In this document: positions 32,601-42,697 of the stretch, piece after piece
Layout of the letters: each line of letters begins with the position of its first letter
How positions within the stretch are numbered: position 1 is the first letter of the stretch
Assembly (NCBI RefSeq): GCF_002104995.1
Contig: NW_024468251.1
Location: forward strand, 992,001 to 1,056,000
From: Linderina pennispora
Lineage: Eukaryota > Kickxellomycota > Kickxellomycetes > Kickxellales > Kickxellaceae
Reading direction: 5' to 3'
Length of the DNA stretch: 64,000 bases
Position numbers and translations under genes: made by a program
Notes under the pieces: model-generated
Told to the model about the DNA's origin: nothing
What the model saw: the letters and a program-made list of their open reading frames with translations, nothing else
Databases searched by the model: none

Positions 32601-32896
32601 TCCTCAGGAGCCATGTCTTCAAGCTCGTTTTCATCCACAGTGTCCTCTCCAGCGCTGCTTGCTGGGTCAGTTCCTAGGGTCTTCACCAGATCGGCCAGCG
32701 TGTCTTTGGGCGGGTCAATATCGTCCGCTAGGTCGTCCAGCCCCTCGAATAGATTCTGTGTGGTGATTCCATCGAGGGCGCAATCAATAAATGCACCCAT
32801 TTCTGTTTGCTGAGAGGGTGTGGCTGCAGTCGGGACGGTTACTGTGCTGGATTGTCGTGCTCGGTGTGCGCTCTGCATCCTTGGCTGGCTCCTCAT
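29663..32896 (-). CDS. BRCA2: BRCA2/Brh2-type recombination mediator
   Basis: Loads Rad51 on single-stranded DNA in homologous recombination. The single clean frame of 1077 residues has a low-complexity N-terminal half and a BRCA2 DNA-binding region from about residue 520. The helical domain (VTEEWVQNHFRWCVWSCASY, EGIINRLLYRYEREYVRGER, ALKRVLEMDSSSQQLMVLC) is followed by OB1 (GDKVACAGLKLCGITEGAPP, ANCVRRAHWDARLGF). OB2 comes next (SKEGGYIGAALDVLIVRSYP, with E-K-E-E-Q-R after it), and a further OB-like C-terminal part contains FFRLRVCDYPAHQY. The tower insertion of the vertebrate protein seems to be absent or very short. Residues 94-258 hold four repeats described separately. It is shorter than vertebrate BRCA2 but close to Ustilago Brh2 (about 1075). 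Saccharomyces lacks the gene. The start at 32896 is the first ATG; an earlier exon cannot be excluded. Confidence 0.95.
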   Translation of the reverse strand: MRSQPRMQSAHRARQSSTVTVPTAATPSQQTEMGAFIDCALDGITTQNLFEGLDDLADDIDPPKDTLADLVKTLGTDPASSAGEDTVDENELEDMAPEEVDKLMQAHGGFGSACKPETHPITPATRSSALTTPTAVSCPSVDSSEKEQELPDMDDAEAMQIIQQCGGFAKPSHQPKAAATVAPEKPVDEPAMPDMSDEEAMRIISQRGGFSKPRIEGGKALKGKETAGAGDTKEPELPDMGDEEAQRWISQLGGFSKPQKTLQSQAHAPQHSTLSKSNSANPTPVSTPIQSQVTPVQRSAESGPITAASPTSFPSRKEVMSARRALMSDGRSLTTTLSASLKTPTRRLSFRSPRSRPPPQPALTPNTPETPTSGLRQLTFKSVSMKRPASRLPFNSPSKRIARDRSASANGELQRLHNPPHLPRRSYATQNFTSPQRVPPGTFNHQHKPPPKLPPVTSRAANPMQSSASRSAQTTKQPPPPPCMFTIDSLGPRVTLQSVADQINTGDTKGIPDDVLGMSADAARIYRFSLGFGQGWGWFEARQVLLARGCSPSVVTEEWVQNHFRWCVWSCASYARRLPSRLGEFWSVEGIINRLLYRYEREYVRGERSALKRVLEMDSSSQQLMVLCVASISQKDSVTTLEVTDGWYSISAPADSVLSRAVARGRLRVGDKVACAGLKLCGITEGAPPFSAKAEGASLPLRANCVRRAHWDARLGFQASKAMYMSLSAISKEGGYIGAALDVLIVRSYPVLYMETMPDGKRVVRSEKEEQRMSAKFEGWRANKALAIAENIKQASRQTPVAGDTTATIGVQSDGEELYNFVMNGNTDPSDAGQQLTDEQKSRLEQYVLERRTEEESEIARRLDEEQPPRQVRAFFRLRVCDYPAHQYKGGEARQNKQAMVTVWGSRNLQPPDFPEGARFVMTGLTVSAAPQRQPRSRDGWRGTDEQLLRLNFNASSHAQPRAVDPAVGSQCEYLERGVLCVDELRHVDKGQEVDVQGSVEQTVEGTAGQKSAVRVTGTDEAGQKYSASIEFPQLTFGSMAFEPGRQITVRNCRYVTYDEYTRTYVVDAGDMAEFVV
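32123..32617 (-). repeat. four GGF-type repeats in BRCA2, possible Rad51-binding motifs
   Basis: Residues 94-117, 152-172, 194-213 and 239-258 of the BRCA2 protein share the pattern D-M-x-x-E-E/A-A-x-x-I-x-Q-x-G-G-F-x-K-P. The first is DMAPEEVDKLMQAHGGFGSA and keeps F-x-x-A (Phe110, Ala113), the tetrad by which BRC repeats bind Rad51. The others read GGFAKP, GGFSKP and GGFSKP, with Pro in place of Ala. The acidic helix lies before the Phe, whereas in canonical BRC repeats the helical part follows it. They occupy the place where BRC repeats lie in other BRCA2 proteins. Confidence 0.8.
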
Positions 32897-32925
32897 AGGG
32901 CCGGACTAGCAAGTCCACTGTGGAC

Positions 32926-33148
32926 CTAGGCCTGTATACCACTCGCCTGGCCTTCCTCGTTCATACACCTTCCCAAGAGCACGGTCCACGGGTGGACACT
33001 CGGATCATCAATGCTCATGGTCGAGGTGTCTGAATTGCTGTGCATTTTTATGTCGAGCAGCTCCTCACCGTCGAACCTTGACTTTGAATGCAAGGTTGTC
33101 AGCCTCGTTGGTCTGCGCACGAGTCGGCATTCCTTCGTCCAACTGCAT
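32926..33148 (-). CDS. short open region upstream of BRCA2, possible exon or small gene
   Basis: From the ATG at 33148 the frame reads MQLDEGMPTRAQTNEADNLA and then, after removing one G near 33077, VKFDGEELLDIKMHSNSDTS to a stop at 32926. The composition is protein-like and the one-base shift is of the kind seen in other genes here. A GT donor at the LLGR codons could splice it on, but I find no in-frame acceptor into BRCA2. I cannot name a family. Confidence 0.3.
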
Positions 33149-33740
33149 TTGCGGACTGCGAAATTGTAAATTTGAGAAAAGGTAGAGAAGAAAGGGGCAA
33201 AGCCCGCAAAAAGCTGGCTGCGCAGAAATAGCCGATTAGTAGCCGCTAATAAGATTATGAGTGTACGCGTGCAACAGGGCGATCAGAGATGAGCGAGGAT
33301 CAAGTGGTAGGCAGTGTTGGCAACGTCTCGCTTGTAGCAGCATATTGGAGCAGTGGATGGCACAGTGGTGTGCTGTTGTCCTGGTTCATTATCATATTGC
33401 TGTTCCATAGTTGGCAGACTCTATTGCTTGTGTCGAAATACCTCTGTTGGTCCACAGCCTTAGGGAGCCTCTGATCTATCAGCATGTCGATGTTAGTGTA
33501 GGTATCACCTGGCACCATATGTGACCTCAGCTATATGTCTTTGCATACCCTGCCAGCAATACAGGCTCTGTTTCCGAGTGCTGAGGCATTCAGCGACGTA
33601 TCATACATCAACTTGTCATTCAGCTTTTTTTATAGCTGTTATCCATAAATGTCAGCGGAAACGTGGTGTTGACCAATCAGGCAATGCTCACCGAGAAAAA
33701 ATGACAGCAATTTTCTCAGCTTCGTTCTCATTTTTTAAAT

Positions 33741-34229
33741 ATGACCACCACAAAGTCGCGCAGCTTTCCTGTCGATGTCAATGTGACTGCTGCACTTATA
33801 GATGACGTGCACACCGACGTCGCCGTTCTTGGATTCGCCAACTGCGTGGTTGTGCTGATCACGCAGCTCGCCTCGGTCGGCAGCATAATCCAAGCAGTGA
33901 CGTCGCGAGTCTCCTACAATAACGGCGAGTTCGGTGATCTCGTCGAGGTGGATGACGTGCCTGTTGATATCAAGTTTGTGCTGGGCAATGCCAATGCATC
34001 CAAGGCAGCGTCGCTGTACCAGATCTGCGCCATGCACGTTGCCCAGAGCAGATACAGGCAGAACCCGCTCGACACCCGGCCGCTGGTGCTGGGCATCGGG
34101 CTCAAGGTGCCGGCTGGGTTCAACCTGCCGCAACCAGAGGATGGCGACGACGGATCAGCAGCGGACAGCAGCATCTATGCAACTGTGCAGGCGTCGCTGT
34201 CGCTGGTTGAAGAATGCCGTGTGTGGTAA
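33741..34229 (+). CDS. proteasome assembly chaperone 3 (PSMG3/PAC3) homologue
   Basis: PAC3 with PAC4 helps assemble the 20S proteasome alpha ring in the cytosol. The 162-residue frame begins MTTTKSRSFPVDVNVTAALI and has the alternating strand pattern of the family: DVAVLGFANCVVVLITQLAS (family: a hydrophobic strand ending V-x-x-T-Q-x-G/A-x-x-G), DVPVDIKFVLGNANASKAAS, a central helix, RPLVLGIGLKV, then a final helix ending SLSLVEECRVW, which parallels the C-terminal V-x-R-V-C-Q-V-W of human PSMG3. It is somewhat longer than the human protein (122 residues) because of loops, including an acidic PQPEDGDDGSAADSS stretch. The match is by remembered pattern. Short AT-rich promoter; the next gene on the same strand starts 235 bases on. 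Confidence 0.75.
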   Translation: MTTTKSRSFPVDVNVTAALIDDVHTDVAVLGFANCVVVLITQLASVGSIIQAVTSRVSYNNGEFGDLVEVDDVPVDIKFVLGNANASKAASLYQICAMHVAQSRYRQNPLDTRPLVLGIGLKVPAGFNLPQPEDGDDGSAADSSIYATVQASLSLVEECRVW

Positions 34230-34463
34230 TGAAGATCGGCAGCGAAGAAAAAGTGCCGTGAGAAAACATCCAGCCAGACGACGTCACCACCAACCGGACT
34301 TTGGTCCATTCCGGCCATGATGAAAGTGTGTGTTTTTTTTCTCAGACACACAACGCTTGCAACCCCAAGCAAATCCGCTCTCCTCAGCCCGACTGGGCTG
34401 AATTCCACTTCTTTCTCCACTCTTCCACCAATTTTTTTATAAATTCAGTTTTGTGCTTGAACA

Positions 34464-36321
34464 ATGCCTGTGACAGCTATTGACCCCTAACTCGCAAGCG
34501 AATCTCGACGAGACGACGACCAGGCACATTCACCTGGACCTCAGCATCGACTTTGACCGCTCCGTGCTGGTTGGTTCGGCGACACTGGACTGGATCGGCC
34601 CTCAGGGACGATGTTGCGACCTTTACCGTCGATACCAACCACCTTGTGATCAAGGGCGTATCAGTCGACCAGGGTTCGGGCTTTGCCGCCGCCGAGTACA
34701 CGCTGAGCGAGGCTCACCCCGTGTTTGGCCATGCGCTGAATGTCTCGCTCAAGGACGCCAAGAAGGATGCTGAGTTCAAGGTCAAGATCGAGTACGAGAC
34801 GACCAAGGGGAGCGCTGGAATCCAAGTGCTGACGCCCGAGCAGACACTGGGCAAAAAGCACCCGTTCCTGTTCACGCAGTGCCAGGCGATCCACGCGCGC
34901 AGCCTGCTGCCGTGCCAGGACAGCCCGTCGATCAAGCTGTCGTACTCTGCAGACATCCGCGTGCCCAAGCCGCTGACTGCTCTGATGAGCGCGATCTCGA
35001 CCAGCTCGCGCGACGACGGTGAGTTCACAGGTGTACAGCTTCGAGCAAAAGATCACGATTCCGTCGTACTTGATTGCTATGGCCATCGGTAACCTGGCCA
35101 AGTCGGATATCAGCGACCGCTGCGCTGTCTGGTCCGAGCCCGAGGGCATCGAGGCGTGCGCATGGGAGTTTGCCGAGATGGAAACGATTGTACAGACCGG
35201 CTGAGAAGCTGGTGACGCCGTACTCGTGGGGCCGCTACGACCTGCTGATCCTGCCTCCCTCGTTCCCCTACGGCGGCATGGAGAACCCGTGCCTGACGTT
35301 TGTGACGCCGACACTGCTTGCTGGCGACCGCTCACTGACCGACGTTGTCGCGCACGAAATTGCGCACAGCTGGTCAGGCAACCTGATTACCACTAGCAAC
35401 TGGGAGCACTTCTGGCTCAACGAGGGCTGGACAACGTTCCTCGAGCGCAAGATCGTTGCTGCGCTGCATGGCGAGGATGCCCGGCAGCTGAGCCACGTGC
35501 TCGGCTACAAGGCCCTGAAGGCCGACATTGAGCTGCTGGGCGGCGATAACCAGCTGACCGCGCTGGTCCCGAAGCTCGACGACGTGGACCCTGATGACTC
35601 GTACTCGCGTGTGCCGTACGAGAAGGGCGCCCTTTTGCTGTACTACCTCGAGCAGCAGCTGGGCCCGGTCGTGTTCCATCACATCACCACCATGTATGTG
35701 CGCGAATTCGCCGGCCAGTCGATCAACACTGGCGACTTCCACAACTTCATCCTGCGGTATGTGCACCACTACCTGGACCCTACTGATGAGGCGAAGATTG
35801 CAGCGATCGACTTTGATGCCTGGTTCACCAAGCCGGGAATGCCGCCGGTCGACTTCAAATTCGACGAGGCGCCGCAGCAGGCTGCCTTCGATCTGGCTCG
35901 CCGCTGGTGGGACGCCCGTGACGTTGCCGACGCACACACCAAGTTTGATGCTAAGGAGTTCAGCGATATGTCGACGACGCAGAAGGTGATCTTCATCCAG
36001 ACCCTCAGCGACAAGGGCGAGGTGCCGCACTCGGCTCTGGCTGAGGTCGAGAAGGCCTACGGTCTGTCGGGATCGCGCAACTGCGAGGTGCGCATGGCCT
36101 GGCTGTCGATGGCCCTGAAGAACAACTACGAGGCCGAGTTCGACAACGCCGTTCGCATGCTTGGTGAGCAGGGTCGGATGAAGTACACGCGCCCGCTGTA
36201 CCGCGCCCTGGCCAAGTCGGGCTCCAAGGGCAAGGAGCTGGCCGAGGCGACATTCGCCAAGCACCGCAGCTTCTACCACCCGATCTGCACTCGTCTGGTG
36301 GCCAAGGACCTTGGTCTCTAA
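34464..36321 (+). CDS. M1 aminopeptidase of the leukotriene A4 hydrolase type (four +1 frameshifts)
   Basis: Zinc aminopeptidase/epoxide hydrolase of the LTA4H/Lap2 family. It begins MPVTAID at 34464. Zinc site HEIAHSWSGN and downstream Glu in NEGWTTFLERK are intact, as is the aminopeptidase motif YGGMENPCLTF. The C-terminal helical domain (Leuk-A4-hydro-C) follows with FNNAVRMLGEQGRMKYTRPL-like sequence and ends RLVAKDLGL. Four single-base insertions break the first 250 codons: an extra C at 34484-34488 (DPNSQANLDE resumes), extra G at 34597-34598 (ALRDDVATF), extra G at 35030-35031 (VYSFEQKITIPSYL) and extra G at 35199-35200 (AEKLVTPYSWGRYD). Conserved sequence continues at once after each. 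From 35201 the frame is clean. Corrected length is about 617 residues, normal for the family, so I treat the gene as functional. Confidence 0.95.
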
Positions 36322-36376
36322 ACATGTTCGTTTCCGTACTCTCTTTAGATAAGCATCAGTGTTTTTCTTGATGTGC

Positions 36377-38174
36377 TTACAGTACACGCGACATTTCAAG
36401 CATGATATCGTCGATAGAATAGAGGTAGTCGAGGTGCCGGGCGACTATAGCCAGACAGATCCACATTTGTGATCTTGCGCTGGACCAGTTTGTTGTCTGG
36501 GAACAGCTTTTCCGGAGTCGACCCCTGTCAGACCGGCCAGGTGCGTGCAGAACGAGCTGGCAGCGCAGCAAGAAGGCCAGGATCCAGTCCTTGTTCGAGT
36601 ACCCGACGATGACTCTGCGGGCCACGGCATGGCAGCATGCAGACCATGCCTTCTTGTCAGACCCATCTGCCGGCATACCCAGCAGCACGACAGTGTCGAC
36701 AATCCCGTGTGCCTTGTGCTTGTGCAGCTCCTGGAGGCAGGTGAAAATCGCCAGAGCACCAAGCGAGTACCCAACAAGAGTCACCGGGCGATTGCCGTGT
36801 GCACGCTTCTGCAAGACCTCGGCCATCATCTTGCCGGCGCGCCTGGCCCGCACCAGACCAACAGACCAAGGCGTGTCAATGATCTGGCTAACCTTCAGGA
36901 TCGCCAGTGGCCACGTAAACGCGCCCACCAGGACATGCAGAACCGTCTGCTGCAGCACCAGCGTCGTCGCAGCACCCTTGGCTGTGTTCTCGACAAATTG
37001 TGACACGGCGTTTTCCAGCTCCATCAATTCCTTGGTCTCAAAGTACAGCGTGTAGGCGTCACCGACATCTAGTCCCATGACGTCGCCTATGGGCGCAAAC
37101 GGGCTGCGTGTAGCACCGGCCTGTAAGAACCCCGGCACGAATATTGTTGCATGTAGGGCGCCGGAGTGCGTCGCATCCCCGTTGACGGCACGCAACTGCA
37201 TAAAGTAGAACTCGTGTAGACCGCGCAGCCGCGTGTTGAACCGCTTCCCAACCAGTCCACCGCCAGGCTACGCCTAGTAGTGATCCAACCATGGCTGCGC
37301 CACCAGCTGTCGCGAGGAAGCCGAGTCCACCGACGCCGACAGCGCCCAACCCAGCAACGATCAGGGGAGCTGCCAATCCCGGCAGTCACACCAACTAGTG
37401 TGCCAGCAATGGCAACACCGGCGCCTGTGGCCAGGTACTTTTTCCACCCCCACTTGCGCTTCTTCTCTGTCTCCAGTGCTGTGGCTCCAGCGTTCTCCAG
37501 CTTCATACTGTCCGTCACCACCTGCTCGAGCTTCCTGCGAGAGCTTCCGCTCGTATGTGCTGATGAACTGCCTTCGGCATATCAAGCCACTCGCTGATGA
37601 CAAACGCAACTGCACGCGACCTCGAGTCGATACTCGAACGGCCGCAGACATCCCCTTCTGCGCTGTCTCCTGTGCACCCTCTTGTGCCTGTTCGCCTAGC
37701 ACTTGTAGTTGGTTGTTGCTGATACCCAGGCATGTCAGTATCAGGCCCGAGTACAACGTGTCTGGGGTTGTAGCGATGGCCAGCGAGGCGCTAGGTGTTG
37801 CCCTTCTTATCCTTTTCAGCAGCCTCTTCGTCAGCCCGCTTGCACCGTAGCATGTGCAGGATCATGTCATTGGCTGACTCGCCGTACGGTAGGGTCACTA
37901 GGTCTTGGCGGTCCGGTCCGGGGACCTGTAGCCATGCCATGACGCTCTGTGTAAACATCTTGTTCCACTCAGCGCCTTCATCCTGACCGCTGGCTGCCAG
38001 CACACAGCGTCCCAGAGCAAATACACAAGGCTGCCAGCCAGTTTTTCCTAACGCTCTCGCTTGGCTCGAGTAATTCCATTCGGTCACAAATTTGAAAAGT
38101 AGAAATTGTACAAACAAATTGGGGAGCGGAAGGTGAAGGGCAGGAGGCATACACACGAGAGGAGATCCAGACAT
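36377..38174 (-). CDS. DUF726/TMCO4-like alpha/beta hydrolase (several frameshifts)
   Basis: Membrane-associated hydrolase of the DUF726 family (yeast Mil1/YFL034W, animal TMCO4). The nucleophile elbow GYSLGA in RPVTLVGYSLGALAIFTCL and the strand HATIFVPGFLQ are clear. Before them lies the Gly/Ala-rich hydrophobic hairpin typical of the family (KYLATGAGVAIAGTLVGVTA, then AAPLIVAGLGAVGVGGLGFL and ATAGGAAMVGSLLGVA). The N-terminal helical part runs from MSGSPLVCMPPAL at 38174 to KGNT. About seven frame changes interrupt it: near 37808 (extra C), 37630, 37540, 37375 (extra G), 37265 (extra C), 36560, 36510 and 36450. Sequence on both sides of each stays family-like, so the breaks fit insertion errors. 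The start is uncertain, since homologous N-termini vary. Confidence 0.85.
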
Positions 38175-38740
38175 TGGCCAACCTCATAACACCATAACCA
38201 CAAGCTGGTAGACCGCTCGCCACTCGGGGGCCGGGTCTACCAGCAAAACCCAACGCGCATCAGGGCAGGCTGTGGAAAAGGACAACCAAATACCAACAGA
38301 AACGACATGCTTCAAAGAGTGCTTGCTGTAAACCCGCTCCCTAGCTTTGTTTGGCACAAGGTCCCGCACCCATGCTGTAAGATAGGCATATATCCACATC
38401 CATTACAAGACGGTATGCTTGACACTCGAATTGGCCAGGCAATGTGCTATGGCAACTTCAAATAGCCATGCAATCTGGTCTAGCAGTCCCTGCCTCCTGC
38501 ATGCACGAACTGGATTGAATACTCGATTAAACAGTCTGCAAGCAACATATGTCCGAAAGGGAAGGTGATGGTATATCAGGGAGGCTATCAGGAGATCCAC
38601 AAAACAAAGCGGAGCACAAAGGATTGACCACCCTGCACTTGCTGGGAACAGGTTATAAATTCGTCGCTCTGCTTGATTTCATGCTCTCCACAAAAAAATC
38701 ACGCAGCTGTGCACAGGTTTCTCAGCTGCCTGTCGTTGAA

Positions 38741-38747
38741 TATAAAG
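38741..38747 (+). promoter_or_regulatory. TATA box of the HMG-box gene
   Basis: TATAAAG lies 100 bases before the ATG at 38841, followed by a C/T-rich leader, as at the other TATA promoters here. Confidence 0.5.
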
Positions 38748-38840
38748 CTGAGCTATGTCGACTCCTTCTTCCACATGTCTACATCTATTAACAATTTATT
38801 CTTCAGTACACCTTCAAACATTCTACTTTTCATTCCAGAT

Positions 38841-39210
38841 ATGCCCTCCGTCGCTGCCACAAATAAGTCTGGCGAATCTGTCGAAAAAGGCTGTAAACAG
38901 CAAGTGAGTTCAATATAAAGAAACCGGCATTTCCCAAGGGTGTTCCTGTCTCCCTTCCATGCTCTATGCTCAAGCTAACCGCTTCCGTCTCCGTAAAGCG
39001 AACCCGGACGCTCGTTTTGGTTTGATTGGCAAGCTCTTGCATTCTGAGTGGAGTGGCTTGACAGACGACAAAAAGAGGCCATACATCGAGCGTTATGAGG
39101 AAGATAAGATACGATTCGAAGGAGATAAAGCCAAGTACATCGACGAAATGGCCGAGTATGAGGCCAAGAAAGCTAAGTATGGCTATGCCTCAGAGTCTGA
39201 AGGGGTTTAG
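38841..39210 (+). CDS. HMG-box DNA-binding protein (NHP6-like), N-terminal join uncertain
   Basis: The frame ending at 39210 has an HMG box: SMLYAQANRFRLRKANPDAR, FGLIGKLLHSEWSGLTDDKK, RPYIERYEEDKIRFEGDKAK, then a Glu/Lys-rich tail. HMG boxes bend DNA in chromatin. The start codon at 38841 (MPSVAATNKSGESVEKGCKQ) lies in another frame. The family's N-terminal basic arm and first strand (KKPAFPKGVP) appear in between, in the first frame's register, so one missing or two extra bases around 38955 join the parts. A GTGAGT at 38903 could instead be a donor but leaves no credible acceptor. The corrected protein would be about 120 residues. The HMG core is confident; the N-terminus is not. Confidence 0.7.
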
Positions 39211-42200
39211 AAGGCAAAAAATATAGAAGCAGTCCACTGCTTCGAGTGGCTTCTGATTAAGGCCTGCTTTTGAATCTCGTAGCTTTGTAAGTAAATTCTA
39301 GCACCAGCATCTAGCTATATCGCTCCATAGTCATCTCTCTTGATACTACACAGTGGTAGCCGGACTTGCGCGTGTTTTCTACATCAGTCCAGGAAAATTG
39401 ACTCGCTTGATACACAGATGGGGTTAATGCAAAAGGGTTTCCTCTAGAATGAAGTGCATCATAAAATGCGCCCTCACAGAAGGGCCATACTGATACTTCA
39501 ATTGACCAAAGCCATGAGCAAGCGTCTCCTCGGTTGCTGTCTGGAGCGTGCTTCTAGATTTCAGCCAAGACCGTTACCAGCTCGATGAATAGAATTCCTG
39601 CCTCTAACAAAAATGTGTCTGTTCTTTTGTGTATAAGACAACAGGTAACGTGCACAAACTGTTTGAGCAGACGCGATGTCGCTTGGCATGTCGAAAGCAT
39701 GGGATCAGTAGATTTCTGGTAGATCGATGGATACATGCAAGTGACATATCGCCCTGGACTATAAAACCAGCGGCTGACAACCAGCTTCCTATACTTAATC
39801 AACATCAACATCAACATCTATTTACTTCAACACCTATCTTATAATTCACCATCAGCCCAATTTTGGGCCTGTTTCCGCGCTACGAGCTTGTTCTTGCCCA
39901 TTGCAGTTGGGGCTGGGGCTTCTTGTTGGTGAGCTCATTCAACAACGAATTCGATCGCATTTCGAACCGTACCAATTTCAGTGAGAACACTCTGCATACC
40001 AGCAACGTTAATGCTAATTAGATGAATGATATCCATTCATCACCAATCACTTAATCCCGCTAGCTCAGTCGCACCATCTTCCAATATTCAGATATCGGAC
40101 CTTTACATTTAGAATAAAAAAAACTCACCATTACGCTCAATCGCTCTATGCAACCTGCTTCTGATTTATGAAACTACCCTAGTTATTCTACTGATCTATG
40201 CCAGGATAATATTATTGCGCTCTCGGCATGGTCATCCCTGATATTAGCATAGCAGCTGACTCAGGTGATGGCGAATCGGGCGCCAACGCAAGCCCCGTTG
40301 CAGCCTTGCACAGTGTAAATGTCCACCAGCGTTTGATGCGCTGTGTACGCAGCCATGTCAGCAGTAGGTTATATGTTTGGCCACAGGACTGCAAATCGTT
40401 GTAGGGGAGTAACAGTAGCTAGGTATAGTGGCACATCGGTGCGGCCGCATACCACACATTTTCTCTGCTCTCATTCCCCTCAGTACAAAACGTACCCCTT
40501 AAAGGATGGCATATTTTATACACACCACAAACACAAGCACTACTACACCATATACAACTATCTACACAATACTAGACATTTAACAATTGCCAACTCTTTA
40601 TAGCGTACACACAACGCAAACAGTTGTCAAGTATTTGAAATCTACAATATGGCATTATTCTCCGTGGCATAAACAATATTGTAATTTCCCAGTATATTCA
40701 TCCACAAATATTGCAAACAGCGGTATGGGAGCATTTATGAATCTGCTGAAAGGTATTCCCAAGTCGGGATCCAACAAATACTGGACTTGTTCTGACCGCA
40801 AGCTCAAGCACTCCATACATTTCATCTCACTATTCTTCACAGAGTCCAAGCGAGAATAGCTTCATTTTTAGTCTATTTCTCCGGGGTTCTGGCTACTGCT
40901 ATGTTTCGGCAGCATTTAAGCTAACCTACGAGTAGCATATTTGCTTGAGGAGATTTGGGCATCCTACCCTGAGATCATTGAGAACAGAATCACCGAGATT
41001 GATTCCAGTGATAATCTCACCTGTGAACAAAAAAAGGCGCCTAATACTGTATTTGATGAAGGCAGCGTCTCAAATGGAACGATAGCACACCCTATGCTAC
41101 TACAAACCCTGGCCAATCACATGTTGAATGTGTGACTTTGTGAATAACATAACGCAGTTCAGCATCGTCAAATACTCAAACCTGCACCCTTTTGTAAAAT
41201 TAGAGATTTCAATAGAGTTGACTGCAACCTTTTTCGTGCCGATATAAAACATAGGCTTGAGAGCCAAGGGTATTTTAAAGAAATTTCCAGCATCCATACT
41301 CCTGCTGCTAGCCAATGCCTGGTTGCAGTCATATCATCCGATATATATATACTGATTGCAACGGACCATTATGGTGATACTGTCTGAATATATGGATATT
41401 CCAAGCATAGCGAGTACTAGACTGTAGTTTTACGGCGGAACCATGAACCAAATTTGGCTCGAAAGAATGCCAACTCATAGAGTCTTATCGATACAGGTCA
41501 AGCGACAGGAGTATACTGGCCACTGGCTGGCCCTGCATCTGGAATTCACACATCAGCTCTTGGCTGCTTTTCATCACGCTTAATACACAGCGTAGGGAAC
41601 GGCCATTTGGATATAACGCTTGCAGACAGAAGTCCTGCCACTACACCGCAGTTTCAAGCCAAGGAAATAGCTTAGGATCCACAGTATGTATCCTGCCACA
41701 TGCTGATAAGCTGGCATAACTGAGGCATGGATGTGCCAGTGTTGAACCTAGGAGATGCAATGCTATCGGGTATATATGTGTGTGAAAAATGGTTTCTCCA
41801 AGAATATGACTGAGGGGAAGGAGGAAGGACTGATAATCTGCCTGGGCCTTTGTACGTATGCAGTTCAGCCTTGCCCATCGGCGGTGCAGGGGACACCGGA
41901 CCCTGAATGTCAACATTATCGACTACAATTGGCTATCATCGATTCATTAAACTTTACATCAATCTCTCTACGATCAGACGATCAATTTGGATATCCTCAG
42001 CGAGTTTGCACAAGAGGACATTCGAAGATATCGCTTATTCTAAGTTCGGTGCTGGCGGGCATGTCCGTGTTGAGGAACTTGACAAGTATTGGGTGGTGGA
42101 CAATACCAAGAGGGGGTTGGGTTCGTTATTCTCATGTTTGCGTCTGGATCGGAAAAACCAATACCATTTCGCGGACACAAGCGAATGGCCAGTATCGTCA

Positions 42201-42697
42201 ACTTGGCTGATATATGGACTCCGTGTAAGTCGCTGGATGAGCATACTGCAGGAGTTGGAAGGTACAAAGCAGGTTCGATGGATGATACCTATGCGCTTGA
42301 TGCAACTATCTACTGCTATGGAATTTCATCTAACAACGTCCTTACTGTGGGCGAACAGGGGAAACCGATTCGCATGCTACTAATCAATCTCGATAGCGCT
42401 ATTGATTTCAGCGGCACCCAAGCAAATGAGTACTTGCCTTGACGCAAGCAATTGGCTATAGCCTCTAGCAGGTATAATGCCCAGAATGTGTGTTGGTAGT
42501 GACTGTTGCGTATTTCGCCGTGGTTTTCCTTCCGTTTTCCAATATGTCCCAATAACGCTGAAAATGCATATTGATTTGGAACCCACAACTCCCAATCACA
42601 AGCACCAGTTTTCGCCTCAAGATCGGAAGTGTTGGCACTAAGGAAAAATGTATTCGCAGCCTTGCTCACCTCACTAGTTATATTTTTCCTCACAAAA
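39211..42697. other. gene-poor region with possible decayed gene pieces
   Basis: AT-rich sequence with two TATA-plus-pyrimidine-leader segments near 39760-39845 and 40500-40600, like promoters of real genes here, but no intact gene after them. Protein-like but broken frames occur at 39850-40020, 40727-40859, 40941-41135 and 41907-42442 (two frames; the second holds VGRYKAGSMDDTYALDATIY). None shows a motif I recognise. I interpret this as remnants of one or more genes; they could also be chance. Confidence 0.35.

Noticed and set aside
34464-36321. Programmed ribosomal frameshifting in LTA4H and other genes
   Set aside because: Breaks fall at unrelated sequences without a shared slippery site or stimulator, several per gene, in many unrelated housekeeping genes; insertion error is far simpler.
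35374-36399. 341-codon minus-strand frame opposite LTA4H
   Set aside because: Antisense to the well-conserved C-terminal half of the aminopeptidase.
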